A stretch of DNA of 64,000 bases from CS3-C152 sp964347025 (GTDB lineage Archaea > Aenigmatarchaeota > Aenigmatarchaeia > QMZP01 > QMZT01): the NCBI GenBank assembly GCA_964347025.1, contig CAYFWU010000002.1:41871-105870 (forward strand), given 5' to 3'. This document shows, piece after piece, positions 44,007 through 52,665 of this stretch. Below the pieces are notes generated by a model. The model was not told where the DNA came from. It saw nothing but the letters and a program-made list of their open reading frames with translations, and searched no databases. The position numbers and the translations under genes were made by a program. Each line of letters starts with the position of its first letter. Position 1 is the first letter of the stretch.

Positions 44007-44969
44007 CTACCCAAATTCTTTTTTTAAATACCCAAGACTTTTAATTTTTTTACCTTTAACTGGTTTAAGTTCGTCAAAACCATAGAGATCTGCATATTCC
44101 TTCCACAACCCATTACAAACATCAAAAAATTTGCATTTTTTGCATACCTTGCCTTTGATCATCTTCTTTTCGATTTCAGATTCTACTGTTATCGTGAAAT
44201 TTGGGTTTTCTATGACCGCCTTTGACGGGATATTTACAAACTTCAAGTATTTCTCAAAACCCTTCAAAAAACAGGGTGGTATATAACTTACTGTTATGTT
44301 CTTCCCAGAGAAGTTATTCAAGGCAGTCTTTGTGTAAGGCATTACATCAGAAATCATCGGGATATCCCCTCTTTTTATTAATAAACTCCCGCATGCCACT
44401 GCAAATTTGATGTTAACACTATCGATTTTAAATTCCCAAAGGAATTTTATTATTTCAGGAATGTGTTCATAATTGGACTTCGTGACTACCACATCCACGG
44501 TCAAACTACGGACTTTGTACTTCAGCAGGTTCTTGATACCTTCTAAGGTTTCATTGAAACTTCCCTTAATACCGGTTAATTTTTCATGTGAATCCTGATT
44601 ATAGCCATGAATGATTATAGAAAACCCATTAACACCTGATTTTACCATGTTGTCTACATACCCTTCTTCCTTGAAAATTCTCCCGTTGGATCCTATGTAA
44701 ATATTCTCGAAACCAATACCCTTCGCATAAGATATAATTTCCTTTATATCAGGTTTTAATGTTATCTCACCACCTGTGAACTTAACATCTTTAGTGAATT
44801 TCCCCAATACTTTGAGCTCTTTTTTAACATCGCTTGTTTTCTTTACCGGAAATTCATTTTCAAGCAATGAGCAGAATTTACATTTGTTGTTGCATTCCGG
44901 GCCCAGATAAAACTCAGGAACGAATAAATTTTTTATGCCCCTTCCATTGCTAAACTCTTTAAAATTCAT
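44007..44969 (-). CDS. Short radical SAM protein, region-3 family
   Basis: 320 residues from ATG 44967-44969, chosen because a longer in-frame extension would overlap the divergent DUF483-like gene and because a TATA-like box lies 24 bp upstream. Cluster ligands C26, C30, C33 (GPECNNKCKFCSLL), VKFTGGEITLKPD (GGE intact), GSNGRIFKEEGYVDNM, IIIHGYNQDSHEKLTGIKGS and VVVTKSNYEHIPEI. C-terminus: CKKCKFFDVCNGLWKEYADL and ELKPVKGKKIKS, the tail motif of several family members. Shares a 37-bp divergent promoter region with the DUF483-like gene at 45007. Confidence 0.85.
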   Translation of the reverse strand: MNFKEFSNGRGIKNLFVPEFYLGPECNNKCKFCSLLENEFPVKKTSDVKKELKVLGKFTKDVKFTGGEITLKPDIKEIISYAKGIGFENIYIGSNGRIFKEEGYVDNMVKSGVNGFSIIIHGYNQDSHEKLTGIKGSFNETLEGIKNLLKYKVRSLTVDVVVTKSNYEHIPEIIKFLWEFKIDSVNIKFAVACGSLLIKRGDIPMISDVMPYTKTALNNFSGKNITVSYIPPCFLKGFEKYLKFVNIPSKAVIENPNFTITVESEIEKKMIKGKVCKKCKFFDVCNGLWKEYADLYGFDELKPVKGKKIKSLGYLKKEFG

Positions 44970-44978
44970 TATAAAACT

Positions 44979-44997
44979 ATATATGTAAAATTTAAAA
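44979..44997. promoter_or_regulatory. Interleaved divergent promoters in 37 bp
   Basis: TATATATG (44979-44986) is centred about 25 bp from the plus ATG (45007), and TTTAAATTT on the minus strand (44989-44997) is about 24 bp from the minus ATG (44969). The two boxes lie within 19 bp, so the rSAM and DUF483-like genes are probably co-controlled or in competition. Confidence 0.5.
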
Positions 44998-45006
44998 GTG
45001 GTTTTC

Positions 45007-45852
45007 ATGGATTTAAAATTCATCTCTGCTATCGGTTTGAACCCCCAGGAATTCTTACTGTTGATGAAGGATACCAAACCAGTATTGAGATCGGGTGTCC
45101 CTCCAGGCAATTCCAAAAATATAGAATCTTTATGTAAAGAATTCGGGCTTTACTTTCTGAAAAAGAGATTTGATGATAGCATGGATAAACAGTTTTATAT
45201 ATCAAAATCAAGGGGTCTGCCAAGAAAGGCCTACGAGGCAGAAAGGCAGGAAAACAAAAAAGAAATAGGAAGACTTCTGGGCTACCCTGAATGCTGTGTG
45301 AACTCTTTTCTTAATTATAGAACAAAATCGAACTCAAAAATCCCTATGATAATCCATACATTTTCAAAAACAAAAGGCAAACCATCATTCTACACCAACA
45401 ATATATTCAATTCCAATGGGAGGTCTTCCAACATTAATCAAAAATTGCTTAGAAACAAGGAGAGGCTTAAAAGACACAACCATTTTTTGATATCTCACAT
45501 ACCATGCTCTTACAACTGCAAAAAGAGCATTGAAATCGGAACAAGGACATTAAGATTGATGAAGCAGGAAATGCCAGAGTTCGCAAGCGAGGTTCTTTCC
45601 AGCCTCAGGCGCGTGTTTATAGTTTTCGATGAGTTTGAATTCGTTGCGCTCAGGGGAAAAATAAATAAAAATGAGGTAAGATACAGCGACCCGATTGTAG
45701 TTAACCTAGAATCAAAAACAGAAAAAGCGTTAAAACAGGGAAACAGAATAGTAAGGGGTAAAGATAAGATTGAAATATTCAAAGATAAAACCCCAATATA
45801 CACAATTAAAAGAAAAGATGAAAATCACGGGGTTGTGATGGATTTTACCTAA
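45007..45852 (+). CDS. DUF483-like protein, copy 2
   Basis: 281 residues from ATG 45007 (a GTG three codons earlier is less likely, as the homologous start at 56390 also begins MDLK). Contains LLGYPECCVNSF with C96, C97; SKTKGKPSFYTNNIFNS; ISHIPCSYNCKKSIEIGTRTL with H164, C167, C171; and the C-terminal YTIKRKDENHGVVMDFT. The ending GVVMDFT is identical in the next gene. No membrane segment or signal. Function unknown; likely partner or substrate adaptor of the divergent rSAM enzyme. Confidence 0.75.
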   Translation: MDLKFISAIGLNPQEFLLLMKDTKPVLRSGVPPGNSKNIESLCKEFGLYFLKKRFDDSMDKQFYISKSRGLPRKAYEAERQENKKEIGRLLGYPECCVNSFLNYRTKSNSKIPMIIHTFSKTKGKPSFYTNNIFNSNGRSSNINQKLLRNKERLKRHNHFLISHIPCSYNCKKSIEIGTRTLRLMKQEMPEFASEVLSSLRRVFIVFDEFEFVALRGKINKNEVRYSDPIVVNLESKTEKALKQGNRIVRGKDKIEIFKDKTPIYTIKRKDENHGVVMDFT

Positions 45853-45873
45853 ATAAGACAAAGGAATTTGCAT

Positions 45874-46731
45874 ATGCTATCCCAGATATTTGATTTTACA
45901 AATACCAGCATGGCTGTACAAGAATTTTTGTTAGTGGTAAATGACGTAAAACCGGTGTTAAGGTTTTCTCCATTTTCCGATGAAAACTTAAACGAACTGA
46001 AAGGTTTGTGTAACACATACGGACTTTGCATGACAAAAGCGGAAGCGAAGATGACTCCTAGGAAACCCAATGAAAATATTTACATATCCAAGTCGATGGA
46101 TCTTGCAAAAAAAGCTCGTGAAGCAGAAAGAAACAGAGACATAAAAGAACTAGGAATGCTTCTAGGATACCCTGAATGCTGTGTTAAATTTTTTGTGGAA
46201 ATAGCAAATACCATGGTAAATAGAATCCCGTATATAATAATCACCTTTCTCCACACGAAAGACAAACCATCCTTTTACACTAACAACATTTTCAATTCAC
46301 AGAGCAGGGGAAGCAAATATAAGTCAGAAATTACTTTAAACAAAAAACTGCATGAATTGGAGAAATATTTTCTGATATCCCATGTACCCTGTTCTTACAA
46401 ATGTAAAGATAGCATAAAAATCGGAAAGGAGACTCTTAAAATACTAAAAGATGAAATACCAGATTTTGCCTCTGAAATTATTTCAAAATTGAAACGAATC
46501 TTTTTGGTTTTCAGCGATTTTGAATTTGCGATTTTTGATGGAGTTGCTAAGGAGAATGAAATTAAATACACCAATATGGTATCTATAAACTGTCGGGATG
46601 AGAATAAATTCAGAGAAGGGAACAAAATTATTATCGGTGATAAAGATATTCAAATTTTCAGAAATGATAACATTTTTCATACAATAAAAAGAAAAAATAG
46701 ATATGATGGAGTTGTGATGGATTTTACCTAA
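45874..46731 (+). CDS. DUF483-like protein, copy 3
   Basis: 285 residues; ATG 45874 is preceded by AAAGGAATTTGC. It follows copy 2 by 21 bp and is a tandem duplicate: LLGYPECCVKFF (C102, C103), HTKDKPSFYTNNIFNS, ISHVPCSYKCKDSIKIGKETL (H170, C173, C177) and C-terminal HTIKRKNRYDGVVMDFT. The stop codon shares bases with the stop of the convergent rSAM gene (46728-46731). The strong conservation of the last seven residues in proteins otherwise well diverged suggests that the C-terminus is recognised or modified. Confidence 0.75.
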   Translation: MLSQIFDFTNTSMAVQEFLLVVNDVKPVLRFSPFSDENLNELKGLCNTYGLCMTKAEAKMTPRKPNENIYISKSMDLAKKAREAERNRDIKELGMLLGYPECCVKFFVEIANTMVNRIPYIIITFLHTKDKPSFYTNNIFNSQSRGSKYKSEITLNKKLHELEKYFLISHVPCSYKCKDSIKIGKETLKILKDEIPDFASEIISKLKRIFLVFSDFEFAIFDGVAKENEIKYTNMVSINCRDENKFREGNKIIIGDKDIQIFRNDNIFHTIKRKNRYDGVVMDFT

Positions 46732-47699
46732 CCCCTTCCTTTTGCAGAATCCATAACATATTTCAATTCTTCAAGGGTTTCGATTCTTTTACCCAGAACA
46801 GGCTTTAATTCCCCATAGCCGTAGATCTTTGCATACTCTTCCCAAAGACCACGGCAGAACTTGACAAAACGGCATTTTTTGCATTTTTCACTTCTTTGAA
46901 TTGCTCTGTCAAGATGGCTTTCAAGTGTTAAGGTAAAGGTTGGATTAACAATTTTGGTGACAAAAGGCAATCTGACGAAGTTTGAATAATTTATATAATC
47001 TCCAAGAAAACAGAATGATATGTGGCCTATTGATATGGCATTATCATTGTCCAAAGAATTTATAGCTCTTTTTATGTAAGGAACGGTTTCTGAAATTGGA
47101 GGGACAATTTTTTTACTGAGGAGCGTGCTACCATGGACTGTTATGAAATTCAATGTTATATATCCGTCTGTCATTTTTCTTAGAAATCTGACAATTTCTG
47201 GAAGATGTTTATAATTGAATCTTGTTATAACAACATTTATGCCGAAGTGTATTTTGTTTTTCGAAATGTTCTCAATTCCCTTTATAGTCTCCTTAAAACT
47301 TCCGGGTGCACGTGTAACCCTTTCATGTATTTTCGCATTTTGGCCGTGTATGGAAACGAAAAAATGGTTCGCTCCAGCTTTCATAATTTTCTTAAGAAAT
47401 TTTTCATTACTTAATTTCCTGCCGTTTGTTTCTATACTGATCTGATTGAAATCCAATCTCTTTGCGTATGAAACAATTTCTGTTATATCCCCTCTTATTG
47501 TGGGTTCACCTCCGGTTATCCTTATGTTATTTCCGACAGTCCTTAGTTCTTTTAACTCTTTTTTGATATCTTTAAGACTTTTTTTAGGGAAGCGTTTACT
47601 GTATTCACCACCAACGGCACAGAATAAGCAATCATTATCACATTCTATATCTACACATATCTCAGGCATGAAATCGGTCTCTTCACTGAACTTAACCAT
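46728..47699 (-). CDS. Short radical SAM protein, region-3 family
   Basis: 323 residues. C20, C24, C27 (DIECDNDCLFCAVG), RITGGEPTIRGD, ETNGRKLSNEKF, VSIHGQNAKIHERVTRAPGS and VVITRFNYKHLPEI. C-terminal cluster region CKKCRFVKFCRGLWEEYAKI, then GELKPVLGKRIETLEEL. Last of a run of four rSAM genes on the minus strand (46728-50460) with spacers of 5-7 bp, so likely one transcript. NGRKL replaces NGRMF in the substrate-side motif. Confidence 0.85.
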   Translation of the reverse strand: MVKFSEETDFMPEICVDIECDNDCLFCAVGGEYSKRFPKKSLKDIKKELKELRTVGNNIRITGGEPTIRGDITEIVSYAKRLDFNQISIETNGRKLSNEKFLKKIMKAGANHFFVSIHGQNAKIHERVTRAPGSFKETIKGIENISKNKIHFGINVVITRFNYKHLPEIVRFLRKMTDGYITLNFITVHGSTLLSKKIVPPISETVPYIKRAINSLDNDNAISIGHISFCFLGDYINYSNFVRLPFVTKIVNPTFTLTLESHLDRAIQRSEKCKKCRFVKFCRGLWEEYAKIYGYGELKPVLGKRIETLEELKYVMDSAKGRG

Positions 47700-47706
47700 G
47701 ATCTCA

Positions 47707-48561
47707 TCACTTCCTAAACGCCTTAAACTCTTTATCCCCTGCCAGTACCCAGTAACTCTTCCATATCATTGGACATTCTTCCCTCTTCTTACATTCTTTA
47801 CATTCGCTAACAAACATCAATTCACTTTTCTGTTTGGTCACACCTTTCGCTAAATCCCAGTATTTTTTCTTGATCGTACACAGAGGGAAATGAAAAAGTT
47901 TGACTTCTATGTTGCTTTCAAGCAGAATATCAGCTGCCTTTTCAGTGTAAGGAACAACATCCTTGTATCTAACAAAGATGGCTTTCCTGTTTATGTAGGC
48001 ATTTCCGGTGTATTTCATATTTATGAAGACAACTCTATGTACTCCGTTTAGATTCTTCATCACAAAATTTGCAATATCTTTCAGATACTTATAATTCATC
48101 TTGCTTATTATTACCCGCAACTCTACGGGCAGACTCCTCTTTAAAAGATTCCTTATCCCCTTAATTGTCTGTTCGAAGCTTCCTGGAGTCCTTGTTATGG
48201 CATCATGCAATCTTTCATTGTGGCCGTAAAGAGCTATGCAGAATTTCAGATTTTTCAAACCGGTTTTTAACATCTTATCAACAAATTCATCATAACAGAA
48301 CATTCTTCCGTTCGAGACTATAGCAATATTCATTTCAGAGTCTCTTCCGGCTGCATATCTCAGGAATTTGAAGAACTCTTTCCTTATTGTAGGTTCTCCT
48401 CCTGTGAACGAAAGGATGTCATTCGGTTTTATGCCATCTATAGTCTTTTTGATCTCCTTCTCCATGGGGTTACCCACCTTAAGTTTCTCTGCCATCTCCA
48501 GATTATAAATACATGATATACAATTGTTATTGCATTTGAATGTCAGAGGCCAATCAGCCAT
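47707..48561 (-). CDS. Short radical SAM protein, region-3 family (divergent member)
   Basis: 284 residues with ATG 48559-48561 (AGGTGA 5 nt upstream); a GTG nine bases earlier overlaps the previous stop. C10, C14, C17 in TFKCNNNCISCIYN, where the residue before the last Cys is Ser instead of Phe. SFTGGEPTIRKE, VSNGRMFCYDEF with an extra Cys, IALYGHNERLHDAITRTPGS and VIISKMNYKYLKDI. C-terminus CKECKKREECPMIWKSYW, and no ELKPV tail (EFKAFRK). Second last of the four-gene run. The changes suggest a different substrate. Confidence 0.82.
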   Translation of the reverse strand: MADWPLTFKCNNNCISCIYNLEMAEKLKVGNPMEKEIKKTIDGIKPNDILSFTGGEPTIRKEFFKFLRYAAGRDSEMNIAIVSNGRMFCYDEFVDKMLKTGLKNLKFCIALYGHNERLHDAITRTPGSFEQTIKGIRNLLKRSLPVELRVIISKMNYKYLKDIANFVMKNLNGVHRVVFINMKYTGNAYINRKAIFVRYKDVVPYTEKAADILLESNIEVKLFHFPLCTIKKKYWDLAKGVTKQKSELMFVSECKECKKREECPMIWKSYWVLAGDKEFKAFRK

Positions 48562-48566
48562 AAGTA

Positions 48567-49487
48567 TCACCTATAAACCTCTTGCGGACTCTTTACGGGC
48601 TTGCCTTTAACAGGTTTTATTTCCCCTTCACCGATAACATCCACGTAGTTCTTCATAACGCCTATACACACGAGCCTGTATCTGCAATTTTTACAGGCTT
48701 TAACCTTTACGTTGTCTCCCTTCCTCTTGTCATCCAGATTCGTATCCATGTTAGGCCAAAACATCCTGGTTTGTAGTTCCATCATGCTTGAAAATTCTTC
48801 ATAGTCTTTCATGAAACAGACAGGATAGTTCAGGGTCCAACCCTGCTTGCCGGCATCCCGCAAAACGTCTATTGCCTTATGTATATATTTCTCAGCGTCT
48901 TTCATCTTGGGTATCAATAATTTGTTTTCCTTTAAATGACCATCTATGGTCGGGAAAATCAAACAAACAGACCTTATGTAATCTTTCAACATTTCCATAG
49001 TTTTTGGCAACAGCTTGTATGTTTTTGAAGTGATGACAGTGTTCACATCTATAACCTTGTCATAGGAATAAAGATTTTTCAAACCTTTCATGGTCTGTTC
49101 AAAGGACCCTTTAACCCCAGACAAACAGTCGTGTAGCTCAGCATCGGGGCAGTGAACAGAGAATATCGCTCCTGTTAACCCTGAATTCACCATCATTTCC
49201 GTGAATTTATCATAAGAAAACATTCTTCCGTTTGTGGTTACACGAATTTCTTTTATCCCCCTGCTCTTGGTGTATGTTATAAGCTTTAGGATATCCCTTC
49301 TTATTGTAGGCTCCCCTCCGGTAAAGTTTATTTCGTTTGGCTTTTCAGAAACAGCCCTATCAATATCATTCAGAACTTCTTCCGTTGCCTTATCAAAGGA
49401 TCTTAATTTATCTCCCACAGAGCAGAACAAACAATTATTATTGCATCCAAATCCGGTCACAATCTCTATCTTGTTTATCTTGGTCAT
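48567..49487 (-). CDS. Short radical SAM protein, region-3 family
   Basis: 306 residues. C15, C19, C22 (GFGCNNNCLFCSVG), NFTGGEPTIRRD, TTNGRMFSYDKF, then FSVHCPDAELHDCLSGVKGS in place of HGH...HDxLTRxPGS; here His-Cys-Pro-Asp replaces the usual His-Gly-His. NTVITSKTYKLLPKTM. C-terminal cysteines CKNCRYRLVCIGVMKNYVD and GEIKPVKGKPVKS. The altered HG(H/Q) motif may change what is bound next to SAM. Part of the four-gene run, with 7 bp to the upstream gene. Confidence 0.84.
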   Translation of the reverse strand: MTKINKIEIVTGFGCNNNCLFCSVGDKLRSFDKATEEVLNDIDRAVSEKPNEINFTGGEPTIRRDILKLITYTKSRGIKEIRVTTNGRMFSYDKFTEMMVNSGLTGAIFSVHCPDAELHDCLSGVKGSFEQTMKGLKNLYSYDKVIDVNTVITSKTYKLLPKTMEMLKDYIRSVCLIFPTIDGHLKENKLLIPKMKDAEKYIHKAIDVLRDAGKQGWTLNYPVCFMKDYEEFSSMMELQTRMFWPNMDTNLDDKRKGDNVKVKACKNCRYRLVCIGVMKNYVDVIGEGEIKPVKGKPVKSPQEVYR

Positions 49488-49494
49488 AATATCA

Positions 49495-50460
49495 CTAAAA
49501 TCTATAGCCCTGCCTCATTAATTCTCCCGGATCCGTTATTTTCTTTCCCGGAACTGGCTTGAGTTCATCTAGGTCGTAAACCTTTGCGTATCTCTTCCAA
49601 ACACCCAAACACAGATCGAAATATTTACACTTTTTGCAGGATTCCGCCTTTAATCTTTGTTTGTGCCTGTTTTCCTGCAGGGAGAGGTTAAAATCAGGGC
49701 CTATCAATATTGAGTCCATGCTACCCATTTCCGCTACAGTGTCTTCATATCCCTGCAGCAAACAATAGGGAAATGAGTAAATCCATATTTCCTTTCCTGC
49801 CTTCTTGACAACCTTTATCGCTTCTTTTACGTGGGGAGAAACCTCACTCATCTGGGGTGGCATGACAGTATCGAGATATTTGTAAGCATTACCATCTATT
49901 ATCAAATAGTTTACGTGTATACCTATGGGGTCAAATTTGAGAAGGAATTTCATAATTCTTGGAAGTATGTTATAATTAAACTTAGTTATGACCGTACTGA
50001 ATCTTAAGTTTTCAACACCAAGCTCATTCAAGTTTTTTAAACCCTGAACAGTTTGGTCAAAGGAACCCGGAACCATATTCATCTTGTCTACAAGTTCCCT
50101 GTCATCCCCATGTAGCGATATAAGAAACCTGTTGGCCCCACTATCAACGGCCTTCTTTGCAAAATCCTTGTAACTGAACATCCTCCCGTTGCTCTGGATT
50201 TCTATTGTTTTTATGCCCAGGCTTTTTGCGTACTTTATACCCTTTATAAGATATCTGAAAATTGTGGGTTCCCCTCCGGAGAAAGACATAGTATGTGCAT
50301 TAACCTTTTTTGCGTAATCTATGTGTTTCTTGACTTCTGACCAGGGCTTGATCTTGTTCTCTGGGAATTTATGCCCAACAGAACAGAATACACAGTTGTT
50401 GTTGCATTTCCACCCCAACAAAACCTCGACTTTTCCTATCTCGTACTTCCGCTCTTTCAT
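49495..50460 (-). CDS. Short radical SAM protein, region-3 family
   Basis: 321 residues, first gene of the run of four. C19, C23, C26 (GWKCNNNCVFCSVG), SFSGGEPTIFRY, QSNGRMFSYKDFAKK, ISLHGDDRELVDKMNMVPGS with MNMVPGS in place of LTRxPGS, and TVITKFNYNILPRI. C-terminal CKKCKYFDLCLGVWKRYAKV and DELKPVPGKKITDPGEL. Positioned 30 bp after the A24 peptidase gene. Its CSVG after the cluster is shared with the 48567 gene, suggesting they are recent duplicates. Confidence 0.85.
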   Translation of the reverse strand: MKERKYEIGKVEVLLGWKCNNNCVFCSVGHKFPENKIKPWSEVKKHIDYAKKVNAHTMSFSGGEPTIFRYLIKGIKYAKSLGIKTIEIQSNGRMFSYKDFAKKAVDSGANRFLISLHGDDRELVDKMNMVPGSFDQTVQGLKNLNELGVENLRFSTVITKFNYNILPRIMKFLLKFDPIGIHVNYLIIDGNAYKYLDTVMPPQMSEVSPHVKEAIKVVKKAGKEIWIYSFPYCLLQGYEDTVAEMGSMDSILIGPDFNLSLQENRHKQRLKAESCKKCKYFDLCLGVWKRYAKVYDLDELKPVPGKKITDPGELMRQGYRF

Positions 50461-50490
50461 AACTTTATCTTAAAAAGAATTTTTATAAGC

Positions 50491-51585
50491 TTAAATTAAC
50501 ATCCTCAAAAAAGCCATAAAGCTTCCATTGAAAAAAATTGTCATGAGAATACCCAAAAACAGGAAAAAGGCAAAAGGCATGCTCATGTGAACGAGGATTT
50601 CATTAAATTTTATCTTACCCTCTTTCCTCAGCCTTTTTATTTTCTTGACGTCATTTTTACTCAGGCCTTCAAATGATATCGAATGTATATAGTTTTTAGT
50701 GATCTTTTCACTAAGTATCTGAGGTATGCTGAATTGTGTTATCTTTTTCTTTTCATATCCAACCTTTTGATCGACTTTGTTTTCTATTATGCCTTCTGCC
50801 AAGCACATACCTGTTTCAAGTTCGCTTATTTTTTTCTTCACAGTATAGCCCTTGAAACCCAGCTCTATTACAAAATATCTGAAAATAACAAATGCCACAA
50901 GAACTGCGACAAGATAGTATAGGTAACCTAACGTGAAAACATTCCTGTAGTCTATAAGTAATCTTATAACTGCAGCAGCAATGAAGGTTAACTCCAAGCT
51001 GAAGGTACCTATCCTCTCGAAAAACTCCATTATTATGAAAAGCAAAATCACTATGATAAAATAGTTGAAAGGAATTCCAAAGAAATAAAGGAGTTCCATA
51101 AAAAACCACAGAAAACCAACTATAACTATGGCAGCCATAAAGATCCTGTACGAATCGAAAGTGGATTTTAAAGTCTCTTTGATTTCAGATCTCTTGGATC
51201 TTAACATAAGCAGAAAAAACATGAAAACGAAGACAGGAACGAATACGTTTACTGCATAATCAAATGATATAAAGGAATTTTTTGAAACAGCATAAACATT
51301 TAAAGGTAGAAGGAATGAATAGGCCATGAAGAGTTTCGCGTCTCCTGCAGGCCATATGTTGATCAGCCATATCAAAAAGCCAACAAACACGGCAAAAATT
51401 AAATTGATAATCAGGTTTGGGATGAAGGAGATCATTTCAGGTGCTTGGATTAACTGATAAATATGCAAAAATGGGGCAACCAGCAAAGCAATAAGAACAA
51501 CCTTATTTCTTATAATTCTCTTTTTCACATCCTCGTATGTTGTCAGTATGCCAAGACCTATTATGAAAATCAAGTTCAAAAGCAT
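50491..51585 (-). CDS. A24-family (preflagellin/prepilin-like) membrane peptidase
   Basis: 364 residues, polytopic. The two aspartates of A24 proteases are D19 (TTYEDVKKRIIRN, the family motif DxxxRxIxN) and D82 in NIWPAGDAKLFMAY (GxGD-like, here AGD). Archaeal FlaK/PibD members are usually about 200-230 residues; this one adds a second half with about four helices, a short soluble section (KKISELETGMCLAEGIIENK) and a terminal helix. The family cleaves class III leader peptides of pilins on the cytoplasmic side. Lying amid rSAM genes, it may process a leader of a modified peptide or pilin-like protein, though no class III leader was seen in the window. Confidence 0.78.
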   Translation of the reverse strand: MLLNLIFIIGLGILTTYEDVKKRIIRNKVVLIALLVAPFLHIYQLIQAPEMISFIPNLIINLIFAVFVGFLIWLINIWPAGDAKLFMAYSFLLPLNVYAVSKNSFISFDYAVNVFVPVFVFMFFLLMLRSKRSEIKETLKSTFDSYRIFMAAIVIVGFLWFFMELLYFFGIPFNYFIIVILLFIIMEFFERIGTFSLELTFIAAAVIRLLIDYRNVFTLGYLYYLVAVLVAFVIFRYFVIELGFKGYTVKKKISELETGMCLAEGIIENKVDQKVGYEKKKITQFSIPQILSEKITKNYIHSISFEGLSKNDVKKIKRLRKEGKIKFNEILVHMSMPFAFFLFLGILMTIFFNGSFMAFLRMLI

Positions 51586-51629
51586 ATCATTAATTTGAAT
51601 AAATGTTTTATAAGGCTTGTATAAAATAG

Positions 51630-52643
51630 CTAATTTGTGTTAGGTTCCGTCAGAATACATTCGAATTCATATGGCTTTTCGAACTCTGCAATCAATTTAC
51701 TGTTTTTGAAAATCCTTATATTACTCTTTGAATTTTCTAACATATCACCCTTTCCTACCATAGAGGCTATTTTCATTAATTTGGCTGATAGCTCATGATC
51801 AGGAAAACTGGAAAATTTTATATGAGAGTTCAGATTTGTAAGAAAATCGTGATATCTGAGAGAATCTCCTTTCTTCTCCCCTTGAAATACAATTTTATCC
51901 GCATAATTCCAAAAAAGGGAAGGTAATTTGAGTAAATACTCCGTAATTTGAGCCAGTTCCTTGTTTTCACCCCTTATAATTGATAAGAGTTTTTTAGCAT
52001 AGATTTTACTTTCCTTGCAGTTTAAATGACACGGTGTATGGGACACGAGACCTAAAATCGAGTATTTGTTAAGATAAAAGGAGAATTGTTTAGAATTTCT
52101 GAAAGAGCGAACATGGTTGGTTGACCACAAATAATCATCATATTTTATTGCGTCTCGAACATGGTTTTCAGGGCTTCCTGGGCGAAGTTTCTTTGCAAAT
52201 TCTATACAGCAATCCGGGTATCCTAAAAGGGCCGAAAATCTCTCAAAATTAACTCCCCTGTCACACCGCTTTAGCTCTTTCGCTATTTTTTCATTCTTTG
52301 AGATGTAGTAAAAAACCAAACCCTTTTTCGGGCTGTTTAATTTGATTGGCCATGAAACATCCAGATTGCTGTTTGAAATAAATTTATAATCTGAATGGTA
52401 CATGAAAAATTTATTATTTTTGCACAAGTCTTTTATCATTGAATGCATCTTTTCATTAAACGGTATATCAATTCTCACGGAAGGTTTAATGTCATTTTTA
52501 AGAGCTAAGAGTTCGGTAGATGATATAGTAATTTTAGCAGGAATAAAAAGTTTACCCTCCTCAATTCTTTTTTTATCCGAAAAAATTAGACTTGTCAATT
52601 CTCTATATCTCCCCGAATTTTCGGATATGGTTTTGAGTATCAT
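51630..52643 (-). CDS. DUF483-like protein, divergent copy 4
   Basis: 337 residues, longer at the N-terminus (about 45 extra) than copies 1-3. LLGYPDCCIEFA carries C145 and C146; VSHTPCHLNCKESKIYAKKLL carries H202, C205, C209. PSFYTNNIF is replaced by FSFYLNKYS and the C-terminus ends EKPYEFECILTEPNTN, so the DFT ending is lost. It follows the full SPASM-type rSAM gene on the same strand with a 22-bp gap, unlike the convergent or divergent pairings elsewhere. A partner role with that enzyme is likely. Confidence 0.7.
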   Translation of the reverse strand: MILKTISENSGRYRELTSLIFSDKKRIEEGKLFIPAKITISSTELLALKNDIKPSVRIDIPFNEKMHSMIKDLCKNNKFFMYHSDYKFISNSNLDVSWPIKLNSPKKGLVFYYISKNEKIAKELKRCDRGVNFERFSALLGYPDCCIEFAKKLRPGSPENHVRDAIKYDDYLWSTNHVRSFRNSKQFSFYLNKYSILGLVSHTPCHLNCKESKIYAKKLLSIIRGENKELAQITEYLLKLPSLFWNYADKIVFQGEKKGDSLRYHDFLTNLNSHIKFSSFPDHELSAKLMKIASMVGKGDMLENSKSNIRIFKNSKLIAEFEKPYEFECILTEPNTN

Positions 52644-52665
52644 ATTTAGATTCGGGGTTTTAATT

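Noticed and set aside
50491..51585. Signal peptidase I or rhomboid protease
   Set aside because: No Ser/Lys dyad or GxSG; the two Asp motifs at D19 and D82 fit A24.
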